This document shows, piece by piece, positions 17,993 to 26,767 of a DNA stretch of 64,000 bases; the first letter of the stretch is position 1, and each line of letters opens with the position of its first letter. The DNA comes from Desulfovibrio sp. JC010. GTDB lineage: Bacteria > Desulfobacterota > Desulfovibrionia > Desulfovibrionales > Desulfovibrionaceae. The DNA lies in assembly GCF_010470675.1 (NCBI RefSeq), contig NZ_VOIQ01000002.1, positions 186,001-250,000 of the forward strand, given 5' to 3'. The notes beneath the pieces were generated by a model. The model saw only the letters and a list, made by a program, of their open reading frames with translations, searched no databases and was not told where the DNA came from. The position numbers were made by a program, and so were the translations under genes.

Positions 17993-18901
17993 GTGGATAT
18001 TCTCATCCAGAATTTACTAAACGGCCTGCAGTGGGGCAGCTTCTACGCGCTCATCGCGCTGGGCTACACCCTTGTTTACGGGGTCCTGCTGCTGATCAAC
18101 TTCGCCCACGGCGATATTTTCATGGTCGGGGCCTATATCGCATTTTTCGTTGCCACGGCCTTTCTCGGCTTTATGGACTTTGCCCCGTGGATGGTGCTGG
18201 CCCTGACCGTGCCGCTGACCATGATCCTCACAGCCGGAGTCGGGGTAACCATTGAGCGCATCGCCTACCGCCCCCTGCGCAGAAAAGGGGCGCACAGGCT
18301 TTACGTGGTCATCACCGCTCTTATGTGCGGTCTGATCCTTGAGAACGGCAACCTCGCCCTGCTGGGTGCCAGCCGTAAAAAATTTCCCGAACTGCTTGAT
18401 AAGGTGGTCTACACCTTCGGCAATGTCTCAGTGACCAACCTGAAGATAATTGTCATCTTCGCGGCCATTGCCGTCTTTCTGCTTTTGCAGTTCATCGTCA
18501 CAAAGACCAAGATCGGTATGGCCATGCGCGGAATTTCCTATGACAAATTTGCCATCCCGCTCATGGGCATTCCCATTGATAACGTGATTGTGTTCACCTT
18601 TGTGCTCGGTTCCGGCATGGCCGGGCTGGCTGGACTGCTCTTTGCCATGTCCTATCCCATCCTTGAGCCGTACATGGGTGCGCTCATCGGCTGGAAAGCA
18701 TTCATCGCGGCAGTGGTCGGCGGTATCGGAGACATTCGCGGAGCCTTTATCGGCGGATTCCTGCTCGGTTTTATCGAAGTCGGCGTGGTCGCCCTCTTCC
18801 CCTCCACCTTCAGGGACCTGTTCGCCTTTTCCATCCTGCTGGTCATCCTCTGGATAAAACCAACGGGAATATTCGGCGTTGCCAAGACAACCAAGATCTA
18901 A
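17993..18901 (+). CDS. livH: Branched-chain amino acid ABC transporter permease LivH
   Basis: A 302-residue membrane permease with about eight hydrophobic segments. The family motif NGLQWGSFYALIALGYTLVYG opens the protein, and the EAA-like cytoplasmic loop GMAMRGISYDKFAIPLMGI is near residue 175. GTG at 17993 is the only start that preserves the conserved N-terminus, with a modest AAGAG upstream. livM follows after 12 bases. Together with LivM it forms the translocation pore of the importer. Confidence 0.94.
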   Translation: MDILIQNLLNGLQWGSFYALIALGYTLVYGVLLLINFAHGDIFMVGAYIAFFVATAFLGFMDFAPWMVLALTVPLTMILTAGVGVTIERIAYRPLRRKGAHRLYVVITALMCGLILENGNLALLGASRKKFPELLDKVVYTFGNVSVTNLKIIVIFAAIAVFLLLQFIVTKTKIGMAMRGISYDKFAIPLMGIPIDNVIVFTFVLGSGMAGLAGLLFAMSYPILEPYMGALIGWKAFIAAVVGGIGDIRGAFIGGFLLGFIEVGVVALFPSTFRDLFAFSILLVILWIKPTGIFGVAKTTKI

Positions 18902-18913
18902 GGCGGACTCAGA

Positions 18914-19990
18914 ATGCAGAAATACAGTTTCAATATCGGAATCTGGGCCATGGCCGCCATTGTGGTTGCCCTTTCCCAGTTCGGCGCGCTGGATCTCTAT
19001 ATCCAGTCGGTAATCATGTTTATCGGCATCAACATAATCCTCTCCTCCAGCCTGAACGTTGTTAACGGCTACATGGGCGAATTTTCCTGCGGACATGCAG
19101 GATTCATGTGCATCGGGGCTTACGTATCTTCAGTCCTGAGCGTGATGTTCTTTGCGCAGGACAAGATATTCGGTGCTCCCATCCTGCCTCCGGATCTGGC
19201 TCCGCTGGGATTCCCCATCATTGTAATTATAGCCGGACTCGTCTCCGCCGTAGCCGGGCTGATCGTGGCCATCCCCTCTTTCAAAACAAGGGGCGACTAT
19301 CTGGCAATCATCACCATCGCCGCCAACTATATGGTAATTTCAGCCATTGAGAACATGGATGTCATCGGCGGGCCGCGCGGCTTCATGGGCATGAAACGCG
19401 TACTGAACGCCATGGAAGACGTGGTCGACATCCCATGGATGATGATCTGGGTTATCCTCGGCACCCTTGGCAGTGTCTGGATGATCCGCCGCTTTGTATC
19501 CTCCACCTACGGCAAGGGCATCATGTCCATCTGTCAGGATGAGGTTGCTGCCGAAATCATGAGTGTAAACACCAACAAGATGAAGATGGCCGCTTTCATG
19601 CTTTCCTCCGGTCTCGCCGGGGTCGCGGGTGCCCTCTTCGCCCACGTACTTGGTTACGTAAACCCGCAATCCTTCAACATCATGAAATCCACCGAGTGCA
19701 TGGTCATGGTCTACCTCGGCGGCATGGGATCGCTGGGGGGATCAATTATCTCAGCCATATTCTTCACCCTCATGCTTGAGATGCTGCGCTTCATCATCCC
19801 GGCCATTGATACGGGACTGCATTTCCTGCATCTGCTTCCGGACAGCTACCATCTCAGTCAGGTCTGGAAATGGGTTATTATCCCGCTGACCCTGATCCTG
19901 CTCATGCAGTTCAGGCCCGAAGGAATCATGGGCAACAAGGAACTGCCCGACCTGTTCCCGCGGCTTAAAAAATTCTACAAATTCAAGTAG
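18914..19990 (+). CDS. livM: Branched-chain amino acid ABC transporter permease LivM
   Basis: A 358-residue membrane permease, partner of LivH. Typical segments are SSSLNVVNGYMGEFSCGHAGFMCIGAY in pieces near residues 45-70, GDYLAIITIAANY near 130, and the coupling loop with ICQDEVAAEIMSVNTNKMK near 205. The C-terminus ends FRPEGIMGNKEL, the usual end of the family. Spacing to livH and livG is short (12 and 27 bases), consistent with one operon. Confidence 0.94.
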   Translation: MQKYSFNIGIWAMAAIVVALSQFGALDLYIQSVIMFIGINIILSSSLNVVNGYMGEFSCGHAGFMCIGAYVSSVLSVMFFAQDKIFGAPILPPDLAPLGFPIIVIIAGLVSAVAGLIVAIPSFKTRGDYLAIITIAANYMVISAIENMDVIGGPRGFMGMKRVLNAMEDVVDIPWMMIWVILGTLGSVWMIRRFVSSTYGKGIMSICQDEVAAEIMSVNTNKMKMAAFMLSSGLAGVAGALFAHVLGYVNPQSFNIMKSTECMVMVYLGGMGSLGGSIISAIFFTLMLEMLRFIIPAIDTGLHFLHLLPDSYHLSQVWKWVIIPLTLILLMQFRPEGIMGNKELPDLFPRLKKFYKFK

Positions 19991-20017
19991 CCCGGTACCG
20001 CGAGAAAAGGAGATAAA

Positions 20018-20785
20018 ATGTCACTCTTAAGTATAGACGGACTCACACAAAGATTCGGAGGACTTCAAGCCGTATCCGATTTCAATATCGAGCTTGAAGA
20101 AGGCTCCCTCACCGGACTGATCGGCCCAAACGGTGCGGGCAAGACCACTATCTTCAACCTCATATCCGGCTTTTACCAGCCCACCGAAGGAACAATCACC
20201 CTTAGCGACAAGCCCACCCGCGGACTCAAACCGCATCAGGTTACCGCGCTGGGCGTGGCCCGTACCTTCCAGAACATCCGCCTCTGGCACGACATGACGG
20301 TCATGGACAACATCCGCATCGCCCAGCATTACCGCATGGGCTACGGATTTTTCGATGCCATTATGCGCAGCAAAAACTACTACCTGCGGGAAAAGGAAAT
20401 CGAACGCATCTCCACCGAGCTGCTCGAATTCATGGACCTCAAGCAATACGCTGAAGAGCTGCCCACCAACCTGCCCTACGGACTTCAACGCCGCGTTGAA
20501 ATAGCCCGGGCCATGTCCATTCAGCCCAAACTGCTACTCCTTGACGAACCTGCAGCAGGACTGAACTCCTCGGATGTTGAAGGACTGATCAAGCTCATCA
20601 AATGGATTCATGATGAATTCGACATCACCATCCTCATGATCGAGCATCAGATGAAGGTGGTCATGTCTCTCTGCAAGTGGATTAAATGTATTGATTTCGG
20701 CGCAACCATCGCCGAAGGAACACCTGAAGATATCCAGTCCAGCGAGACTGTTATCAAAGCTTATCTGGGAGATGATTCAATCTGA
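20018..20785 (+). CDS. livG: Branched-chain amino acid ABC transporter ATPase LivG
   Basis: A 255-residue ABC ATPase. Walker A is GPNGAGKTT near residue 36, Walker B is LLLLDEPAAGLN near 170 and the switch histidine is in MIEHQMKVVM. The signature region reads LPYGLQRRVEIARAM, where the usual LSGGQ is LPYGLQ, a common form in LivG. AAGGAG lies just upstream of the start. It ends in TGATG, sharing one base with livF. It powers the LivHM pore in the cytoplasm. Confidence 0.95.
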   Translation: MSLLSIDGLTQRFGGLQAVSDFNIELEEGSLTGLIGPNGAGKTTIFNLISGFYQPTEGTITLSDKPTRGLKPHQVTALGVARTFQNIRLWHDMTVMDNIRIAQHYRMGYGFFDAIMRSKNYYLREKEIERISTELLEFMDLKQYAEELPTNLPYGLQRRVEIARAMSIQPKLLLLDEPAAGLNSSDVEGLIKLIKWIHDEFDITILMIEHQMKVVMSLCKWIKCIDFGATIAEGTPEDIQSSETVIKAYLGDDSI

Positions 20786-21519
20786 TGACTACTCTACTTG
20801 AAATCAAAGATCTCCGCGTTAAATACGGCAATATCGAAGCGTTGCACGGTATATCCTTCAACGTGAACGAAGGGGAAATCGTCACCCTCATCGGCGCAAA
20901 CGGAGCAGGCAAGACCACCACCCTGTTCTCCATCAGCCGACTGCCCCCGCCGGAAGCACCCAAGGTGATTTCCGGGGACATCTTATGGGAAGGCAATTCC
21001 ATCCTCGACATGCCGCCGCACAAGATCATTTCCGACCTGCATCTGGCACTGGTCCCGGAAGGACGCCATATATTCGGCAACCTGACAGTGGAAGAAAATC
21101 TCAAGCTGGCCACCTATGCCCGCAAGGATTCCATCAAGGATATTCACGGGGATTACGACCGCGTATTCGGACTCTTCCCGCGCCTTGCCGAACGCCGCAA
21201 GCAGCGCAGTGAGTCCCTTTCCGGCGGTGAACAGCAGATGCTGGCCGTGGGCCGCGCGCTCATGTCCAAGTGCAATTTCATCATGCTCGACGAACCTTCC
21301 ATGGGCCTCGCCCCGCTGCTCATGTACGATATGTTCCGCACCCTCAAGGAGCTGAACGAACAGGGATTAACCATTCTGCTTATCGAACAGAACGCTAATC
21401 TGGCACTCAAGTTCGCACATCGCGGATACGTGCTTGATACCGGGGAAATAGTAGCCCAAGGTTCATCCGCACAGCTTATGGAAGACCCGGAAGTTAAAAA
21501 GGCATATCTGGGCGGGTAA
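20785..21519 (+). CDS. livF: Branched-chain amino acid ABC transporter ATPase LivF
   Basis: A 244-residue ABC ATPase, the second nucleotide-binding subunit. Walker A is GANGAGKTT near residue 37, the signature is SLSGGEQQML near 145, Walker B is IMLDEPSMGLAP, and the switch region reads LLIEQNANLAL. The start overlaps the livG stop by one base, indicating coupled translation. Repeat R4 begins one base after the stop codon and a two-way terminator follows at 21640. Confidence 0.95.
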   Translation: MTTLLEIKDLRVKYGNIEALHGISFNVNEGEIVTLIGANGAGKTTTLFSISRLPPPEAPKVISGDILWEGNSILDMPPHKIISDLHLALVPEGRHIFGNLTVEENLKLATYARKDSIKDIHGDYDRVFGLFPRLAERRKQRSESLSGGEQQMLAVGRALMSKCNFIMLDEPSMGLAPLLMYDMFRTLKELNEQGLTILLIEQNANLALKFAHRGYVLDTGEIVAQGSSAQLMEDPEVKKAYLGG

Positions 21520-21520
21520 A

Positions 21521-21618
21521 GATGCCTCCGGCGGCCCCTTCGGGGGGACCAAAGAAACTTTTTGAAAAAAGTTTCTCTGGACTCTTCAAAAACTTTTATT
21601 AGGGCTTCGCCGCTTAGC
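21521..21618 (+). repeat. Interspersed repeat copy R4 (short form, subtype II)
   Basis: Starts GATGCCTCCGGCGGC one base after the livF stop, followed by a small CCCTTCGGGG hairpin, the main hairpin AGAAACTTTTT / AAAAAGTTTCT, the link CTCTGGACTCTTC, then AAAAACTTTTATT and the tail GGGCTTCGCCGC. Confidence 0.88.
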
Positions 21619-21639
21619 TTATTTGAACGTGCTTATAAG

Positions 21640-21678
21640 AAACGGCTGGTTTGACTTTTCGTCAAAGCAGCCGTTTTG
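21640..21678. terminator. Terminator between livF and the flavin protein gene
   Basis: A 16-bp stem with one mismatch (AAACGGCTGGTTTGAC at 21640-21655 with 21661-21676), five-base loop; T residues on both strands. It suits both converging genes. Confidence 0.8.
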
Positions 21679-21701
21679 GATGTTCATGTTTGAAGCTAAA
21701 C

Positions 21702-22169
21702 CTACTTCACGCACCCCTTTGCAGTTGCGTGTTCGATATTAATTTTGATGACTCTGGTCTTGTCCATATCATTATGGATGTACTTCTCACCCGCCGGAAT
21801 ATGATCCGGGGAAAGCCTGTGTACGAGGGCCAACAGGGCTTCCTTCTTTTCATCACCGGAGACCTCTTCGGCTTGTCCGAAAGCTACCACCGAGCGGAAT
21901 TTAATACTGAACTTGGACGGCAGCAGTTCGGTGTCAACATAGACACAAAAGGAAACCTTGGAATTATACGCAATGTTATCCAGCTTGTGACCGGTGCGCG
22001 CACAGTGAAAATAGATGGCCCCGTTGTGGTAAACATAATTGAGCGGGGTAGCGTAAGGATAACCGTCCTCACCCACTGTCGCCAGCACGCCCTCTTCTCC
22101 GGCGTTTAAAATTTCCTCAACCGAACCTTCCGGCAAGATCTTCTTGGAATTCTGAATTTCTCTGAACAT
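21702..22169 (-). CDS. Pyridoxamine 5'-phosphate oxidase-family flavin protein (NimA-like)
   Basis: A 155-residue split-barrel FMN-binding protein. The start at 22169 (MFREIQNSKK) is preceded by GGAGAG; longer in-frame starts lack a ribosome-binding site. The motif GVLATVGEDGYPYATPLNYV is the hallmark of the NimA/PNPOx-like group, followed by IYFHCARTGHKLDNI and VSFCVY. Members bind FMN or heme and some reduce nitroimidazoles; the family name does not prove PNP oxidase activity. It stands alone between the liv terminator and repeat R5. Confidence 0.85.
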   Translation of the reverse strand: MFREIQNSKKILPEGSVEEILNAGEEGVLATVGEDGYPYATPLNYVYHNGAIYFHCARTGHKLDNIAYNSKVSFCVYVDTELLPSKFSIKFRSVVAFGQAEEVSGDEKKEALLALVHRLSPDHIPAGEKYIHNDMDKTRVIKINIEHATAKGCVK

Positions 22170-22276
22170 GATAAATCTCTCCGCTTGAAATGTATGGTTA
22201 AACAAATACTTCAAAACACCCCCGACATAAAGATACAATTTTCATCATACTAACGAGCACAGCCCATAACCCAACC

Positions 22277-22362
22277 CGGCGAAGCCGTAATAAAAGGTTT
22301 TGGGATTCTTAAACCCTTTTGCAAAAGGGTTTAAGGCCCCCGGCAGGGTCGCCGAAGGCATA
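22277..22362 (-). repeat. Interspersed repeat copy R5
   Basis: Read on the minus strand: ATGCCTTCGGCGACCC, a GC-rich stretch, the hairpin CTTAAACCCTTTT / AAAAGGGTTTAAG, the link GAATCCCAAAACC, TTTTATTA and the tail CGGCTTCGCCGGG. It shares the GCCTTCGGCGACCCT head variant only with R10. It lies upstream of the DUF1844 gene in reverse orientation. Confidence 0.87.
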
Positions 22363-22425
22363 AAAACACTTGAATCTTGCGGATAATATTTTTAGAATCC
22401 GGCAGATTACTTAAGGAGTTTAATT

Positions 22426-22725
22426 ATGTCTGACGATAAAAAGTGCGGTTGCGGCAGTGAATACGCCAAGGATATGCCTATCCCTGAGGTAAATTTCTCT
22501 ACATTTGTCATGTCCATGAGCTCGTCTGCCATGGTCCATCTTGGCGAAGTCGCAGATCCTAATACCGGAAACATTGAATTTTCCCCGATACTTGCAAAGC
22601 AGTCTATTGACGTTCTGGCTGTGATCGAAGATAAAATCAAAAACGGCATGACTGAAGATGAAGAACGACTCCTCTGCGAACTGCTCTACAATCTACGCAT
22701 GAAATACGTGCAGAAGACCAAGTAG
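22426..22725 (+). CDS. DUF1844 family protein
   Basis: A 99-residue soluble protein of the DUF1844 family, recognisable from VNFSTFVMSMSSSAMVHLGE and the central ILAKQSIDVLAVIEDKIKNG helix. The N-terminal KKCGCGSE contains two cysteines that could bind metal, a lineage feature rather than a family rule. A clear AAGGAG precedes the ATG. Function is unknown in the family. It is followed after 110 bases by argC. Confidence 0.85.
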   Translation: MSDDKKCGCGSEYAKDMPIPEVNFSTFVMSMSSSAMVHLGEVADPNTGNIEFSPILAKQSIDVLAVIEDKIKNGMTEDEERLLCELLYNLRMKYVQKTK

Positions 22726-22835
22726 CCCTGTCTCTTTTCTGCTTTTCTTTTCCCGGTCGGGATTTATCACAGATTTTTCCGGGCGTGGTTTGCTGCGCCC
22801 TTTTACCAATATTTATTTTGTAAGGATGGATAATT

Positions 22836-23888
22836 ATGAGTGCTGTACCTGTCGGACTTGTGGGCGTAACCGGATACACCGGAATGGAACTTACCCGTAT
22901 CCTTAGTAACCATGACGGCATGAAGCTGGTCCGGGTGACCTCCCGTGCCGAGGCCGGTAAAAAACTGGCTGATATTTATCCTTTCCTGAACGGCATGGAA
23001 CTGGGCGGACTGGAAATCACCGCTCCTGATGTGGATGATCTGGCAGAAAACTGTGATCTGGTATTTCTGGCCGTGCCGCACAAAACAGCCATGAATATCG
23101 GCGGCCAGCTTTATGATAAAAATATCAAGGTGGTGGATCTCAGTGCCGATTTCAGAATCCGTGACCGCGAAACCTACGAAGAATGGTACAAAGTTGATCA
23201 CACCCGCGAAGACCTGCTGCCCGAAGCAGTGTACGGCCTACCCGAATTTTACCGTGATAAGGTCAAAGGTGCAAAACTGGTTGCCAACCCCGGCTGCTAC
23301 CCCACTTCTGTTATTGTGGGGCTGACTCCGGCCTTGCGGGAAGGTCTGGTGGAAACTTCCGATATTGTCATTGATGCCAAATCGGGAACCAGCGGAGCCG
23401 GACGCAAGGCCAGTGTGGGCACTCTTTTCTGTGAAGTTGCTGACTCCTTCCGCGCATACGGTTTGACCACCCACCGCCACACCCCGGAGATTGAGCAGGA
23501 GCTTGCTATTGCTTGCGGCGAAGATATGACTGTATCCTTCAACACGCACCTGCTGCCCATTGACCGCGGCATTCTTTCCACCATCTACACCAAACTTAAA
23601 GCCGGTGTTACTGCTGAAAATGTGCGCGCCGCCTATGAAAAAGCTTACGGCGATGAAAAAATGATCCGTTTCCTGCCTGAGGGACAGCTGCCGGAAACCC
23701 GCTGGGTGCGCGGAACCATGTTCTGTGATGTGGCCGTTGTTCCTGATGAACGCACCGGACGGTTGATTGTTCTTGCGGCTATCGACAACCTCTGCCGTGG
23801 AGCTTCCGGGCAGGCTGTAGCCAATGCCAATCTCATGCTCGGCTTTGAGGAAACCAGAGGACTTTCACTTGCCCCGATGATGCCTTAG
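22836..23888 (+). CDS. argC: N-acetyl-gamma-glutamyl-phosphate reductase ArgC
   Basis: A 350-residue NADP-dependent enzyme that reduces N-acetylglutamyl phosphate to the semialdehyde in arginine synthesis. The nucleotide-binding motif GVTGYTGMEL is near residue 9, and the active-site cysteine is Cys154 in VANPGCYPTS. The sequence KSGTSGAGRKAS and the C-terminal NLCRGASGQAVANANLM match the family throughout. Length is normal for the long ArgC class. AAGGA lies upstream of the ATG. No other arg gene is nearby. Confidence 0.96.
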   Translation: MSAVPVGLVGVTGYTGMELTRILSNHDGMKLVRVTSRAEAGKKLADIYPFLNGMELGGLEITAPDVDDLAENCDLVFLAVPHKTAMNIGGQLYDKNIKVVDLSADFRIRDRETYEEWYKVDHTREDLLPEAVYGLPEFYRDKVKGAKLVANPGCYPTSVIVGLTPALREGLVETSDIVIDAKSGTSGAGRKASVGTLFCEVADSFRAYGLTTHRHTPEIEQELAIACGEDMTVSFNTHLLPIDRGILSTIYTKLKAGVTAENVRAAYEKAYGDEKMIRFLPEGQLPETRWVRGTMFCDVAVVPDERTGRLIVLAAIDNLCRGASGQAVANANLMLGFEETRGLSLAPMMP

Positions 23889-23990
23889 ACGAGTCCTCCC
23901 CACGTTGTTGATTGATATTAACTTCTCGCTGGGGTATTCTTTATATTGATGTAACTGAAATTTAAATATTCATTCGGGGTGCGGGAATTT

Positions 23991-25265
23991 ATGGGCGAAA
24001 GTAATGATTTGTTTCTGGATTCTTTTTATGTAGCCAGACAACCAGTCTTTGACACTGAAAAAAAAATCTGGGGCTATGAACTGCTTTTCCGTAATTCGGG
24101 CAGCAGCAACGTTGCCGATGTCGGAAATGAAGACGCGGCGACCTCGCAGGTTATTGCCGACGGATTCGGGCTGATTCAGGAAGACATTGAAGAAGACCAG
24201 CGTCTGCTGGTCAATTTCCCGCGAAACATGCTTCTGGAAGGTGCGGCAGACTTTCTCCCGCCTGAAATCTGTGTGGTTGAAATACTTGAACATGTCCAGC
24301 CGGAACAGGATGTCATCGAAGCCCTGCAGAGTCTTAAAGAAAAGGGTTTCACCATCGCTCTAGACGATTACATCGGGCAGGATGGATTCGAGCCTTTTGT
24401 CGAACTGGCGGACATAGTAAAAGTCGACTGTCTTGATCTTGAGCGATCGGAACTGGCTAATATTGCCGGCAATCTGAAACAGCTGGGCGTACAGATGCTG
24501 GCGGAAAAAGTTGAAGACAACGAGATGTTCGAGCTTTGCAGTGAGCTGGGCTTTGAACTGTTTCAGGGCTTCTTTTTCAGCCGCCCGGAAATTATCCCCG
24601 GCAAAAAAATTTCCACCAGCAATATCAATCGCATGCGTCTGCTGGGATCAATCAGCGGAGATAACTTTGATGTTGAAGACCTGACTCGGGCCATCAACTC
24701 AGATGTCTCTGTCAGCTACCGGTTGCTCAAGTTTATGAACTCTCCCACCTTTGGCTTGCCCAATAAAATCAATTCCATCCAGCAGGCCATTGCCCTGATC
24801 GGATACAGGAAGCTTGCCGGATGGCTGCGCATGATCCTGCTCTCGGATATAAGTTCAGGTCCGGCCGGGGATGAACTCGCCTTTCTGTCCATCAAACGGG
24901 CAAAATTTCTGGAACTTGTTGCACGTGAACTGAAGACTTGTCCACTTTCATCAGAATCAATGTTCATGCTTGGCCTTTTTTCTCTGCTTGATGTTTTCCT
25001 GAACAGGCCCATGGAAGAACTCATGGCTGAGCTTCCGGTAGAAAAAGAGCTTATACAAGCCCTTACCAACAAAAACAGCAATGCCGCTATTTTTCTTGAT
25101 ATTGTTAAATCTCTGGAAAAGGCAGACTGGGACGGACTGACCGATTCAATCATGAATAACGGACTGTCTCCTCTTTCTGTAGCCCGGAACCATCTGGCTG
25201 CCATGCAGTGGGCTAATGAGATCGTCTTGATGAGCAAAGCAAAAGAAAGCCCCGCCAACGGATAA
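23991..25265 (+). CDS. EAL-HDOD signalling protein (YuxH/CdgJ-like)
   Basis: A 424-residue protein with an EAL-type domain (about 10-195) and an HDOD domain (about 200-390). In the EAL part the usual acidic residues are largely kept: ELLFR for EAL, NF in LLVNFPRN, EILE, DD in ALDDYIG, K in VKVDCLD, EKVED and QGFFFSRP. It may therefore still bind or cleave cyclic di-GMP, although relatives in this architecture are often inactive. Start ATG 23991 follows CGGGA; a GTG 12 bases earlier is also possible. It is nine bases upstream of cheR, so a link to motility control is likely. Confidence 0.87.
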   Translation: MGESNDLFLDSFYVARQPVFDTEKKIWGYELLFRNSGSSNVADVGNEDAATSQVIADGFGLIQEDIEEDQRLLVNFPRNMLLEGAADFLPPEICVVEILEHVQPEQDVIEALQSLKEKGFTIALDDYIGQDGFEPFVELADIVKVDCLDLERSELANIAGNLKQLGVQMLAEKVEDNEMFELCSELGFELFQGFFFSRPEIIPGKKISTSNINRMRLLGSISGDNFDVEDLTRAINSDVSVSYRLLKFMNSPTFGLPNKINSIQQAIALIGYRKLAGWLRMILLSDISSGPAGDELAFLSIKRAKFLELVARELKTCPLSSESMFMLGLFSLLDVFLNRPMEELMAELPVEKELIQALTNKNSNAAIFLDIVKSLEKADWDGLTDSIMNNGLSPLSVARNHLAAMQWANEIVLMSKAKESPANG

Positions 25266-25274
25266 GGAAACATT

Positions 25275-26129
25275 GTGAGCAGAGAATCCGCAAAGCTGGA
25301 CAAAAATGATTTTGAGCTGCTGCGCAAACAGATTTATCGATTGTGCGGATTAACCATATCCGAAGGCAAGGAATATCTGATCCAGCATCGCTTCAAAGCC
25401 CTCTACAATTCCCGGAACTGCCGCTCATGGCACGATTTTTACAAACTTCTCATTTCCGGTGATACGCAATTCAAGGAAGAAGCTGTCTCGGCCATCAGTA
25501 CCCATGAAACCAGTTTTTTTCGGGACACCCATCCCTTTACGTCCATCAGGAACAAGGTTCTGCCGGAAATCCTGAAAAACCGGAAATTCGGCAGCAAAAT
25601 AAAAATCTGGTGCGCGGCTTCCTCTACGGGACAGGAGCCATACTCCCTCTCCATGCTCATTCATGAATGGACAAAGACCGTTCCGGGAAACAAGATCAGC
25701 CCGGCTGACTTTTCCATTCTGGCCACCGATATTTCCGGTGCGGTTATTGAGCGGGCCAAGGAAGGTGTTTTCAGCAATCTGGAAAAATCAAGGGGACTGC
25801 TGCCCGGGTACGACAAGTATTTTGAAAAAAAGGGCAGCAGGTGGGAAGTTGATCCTTCGGTTAAATCCATGGTCTCCTTTAAAAAATTCAACCTGCTCGA
25901 TTCCTTCCGCCCATTGGGGCAGTTTGACTTTGTCATGTGCCGCAATGTTCTAATTTATTTTGACGATGCCACAAAGGTGGATATTGTCCACCGCATCCAT
26001 GACATGCTGCCCGACAAGGGCTATCTCATGCTCGGCTCCACGGAAACACTGGCCGGGCACACAGACCGCTTTGTGACCGAGCACATGGGAGCGGTCATCC
26101 TTTACCGCAAAATGCGCGGGGCAAAATAA
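25275..26129 (+). CDS. cheR: Chemotaxis methyltransferase CheR
   Basis: A 284-residue S-adenosylmethionine-dependent enzyme that methylates glutamates of chemoreceptors. The N-terminal helical domain contains STHETSFFRD near residue 75, the SAM-binding motif WCAASSTGQEPYSLSM near 115, and the FDFVMCRNVLIYFD motif near 215. Length is normal. GTG at 25275 is preceded by AAGGAAA. It follows the EAL-HDOD gene closely. Obvious substrates are the three chemoreceptors in this window, but this is inference. Confidence 0.95.
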   Translation: MSRESAKLDKNDFELLRKQIYRLCGLTISEGKEYLIQHRFKALYNSRNCRSWHDFYKLLISGDTQFKEEAVSAISTHETSFFRDTHPFTSIRNKVLPEILKNRKFGSKIKIWCAASSTGQEPYSLSMLIHEWTKTVPGNKISPADFSILATDISGAVIERAKEGVFSNLEKSRGLLPGYDKYFEKKGSRWEVDPSVKSMVSFKKFNLLDSFRPLGQFDFVMCRNVLIYFDDATKVDIVHRIHDMLPDKGYLMLGSTETLAGHTDRFVTEHMGAVILYRKMRGAK

Positions 26130-26168
26130 AAAACCGCCGAATCCCTGCAGGGTTCCGGCGGTTTTATA
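26129..26168. terminator. Terminator between cheR and the receiver-domain gene
   Basis: Palindromic stem AAACCGCCG ... CGGCGGTTT with an inner CCCTGCAGGG, and A/T runs on both sides, between converging genes. Confidence 0.8.
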
Positions 26169-26190
26169 TTTCTGTCAGTAAATCAAACGG

Positions 26191-26568
26191 TTAAATATCG
26201 TACTTTGTACCGAACAGAATCCTGATTTTCTGGATAAACATATCCATATCCGCGACAGGCTTGAGCAGTACATTGTCCGATGAAATGCCGTAAGCACGAA
26301 CATCCGGCGGCACAGCGTAATCCACAGACCCGGTATGGATGATGAAATCCATGTCCGGATGCAGCTCCTTGAGATGAATGATGAGGTCGTTGCCGTGCAT
26401 GACCGGAAGACGCATATCCACAATGGCGATATCGGCATTTTCGGTTTTCATCAGGGTCAGGGCCTCTTCCGCGCTTCCTACCGAAATAACATCCAGACCT
26501 TCGTCTTCAAGGTAGTCAACAAGGTTTTCCCTGACCATCTGCTCATCATCTACAACCAGAATTCGCAT
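26191..26568 (-). CDS. Single-domain response regulator (CheY-like receiver)
   Basis: A 125-residue receiver domain with no output domain. The acidic pocket is Asp7-Asp8 (LVVDDE), the phospho-acceptor is Asp51 (AIVDMRLP), the Thr of the switch is in HTGS and the conserved Lys is in LLKP. It is not preceded by a kinase gene. It lies tail to tail with cheR, so it may serve chemotaxis, but other phosphorelays are equally possible. The 200-base gap to nrdD holds the nrdD terminator. Confidence 0.92.
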   Translation of the reverse strand: MRILVVDDEQMVRENLVDYLEDEGLDVISVGSAEEALTLMKTENADIAIVDMRLPVMHGNDLIIHLKELHPDMDFIIHTGSVDYAVPPDVRAYGISSDNVLLKPVADMDMFIQKIRILFGTKYDI

Positions 26569-26712
26569 ATACTCTCCATCTCATCGTGCTTTGTTTGAGC
26601 ATGAAATCTAATGAAATCAATCTCAGACTTATTTCATTTTCACTATTAACCATAATGCAATGTATTTTTATTGGCAACGAAAATGAGTTTAAAATTGCGT
26701 TAATGTTGAAAT

Positions 26713-26752
26713 AAAAAAAGGAAGCCCGGTTAAGGACTTCCCTTTCTTTTTT
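26713..26752 (-). terminator. Probable terminator after nrdD
   Basis: Short stem GGAAG / CTTCC with flanking A and T runs (AAAAAAAGG ... CCCTTTCTTTTTT); T-rich when read on the minus strand. Confidence 0.6.
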
Positions 26753-26767
26753 CAATGAAACTGCTGC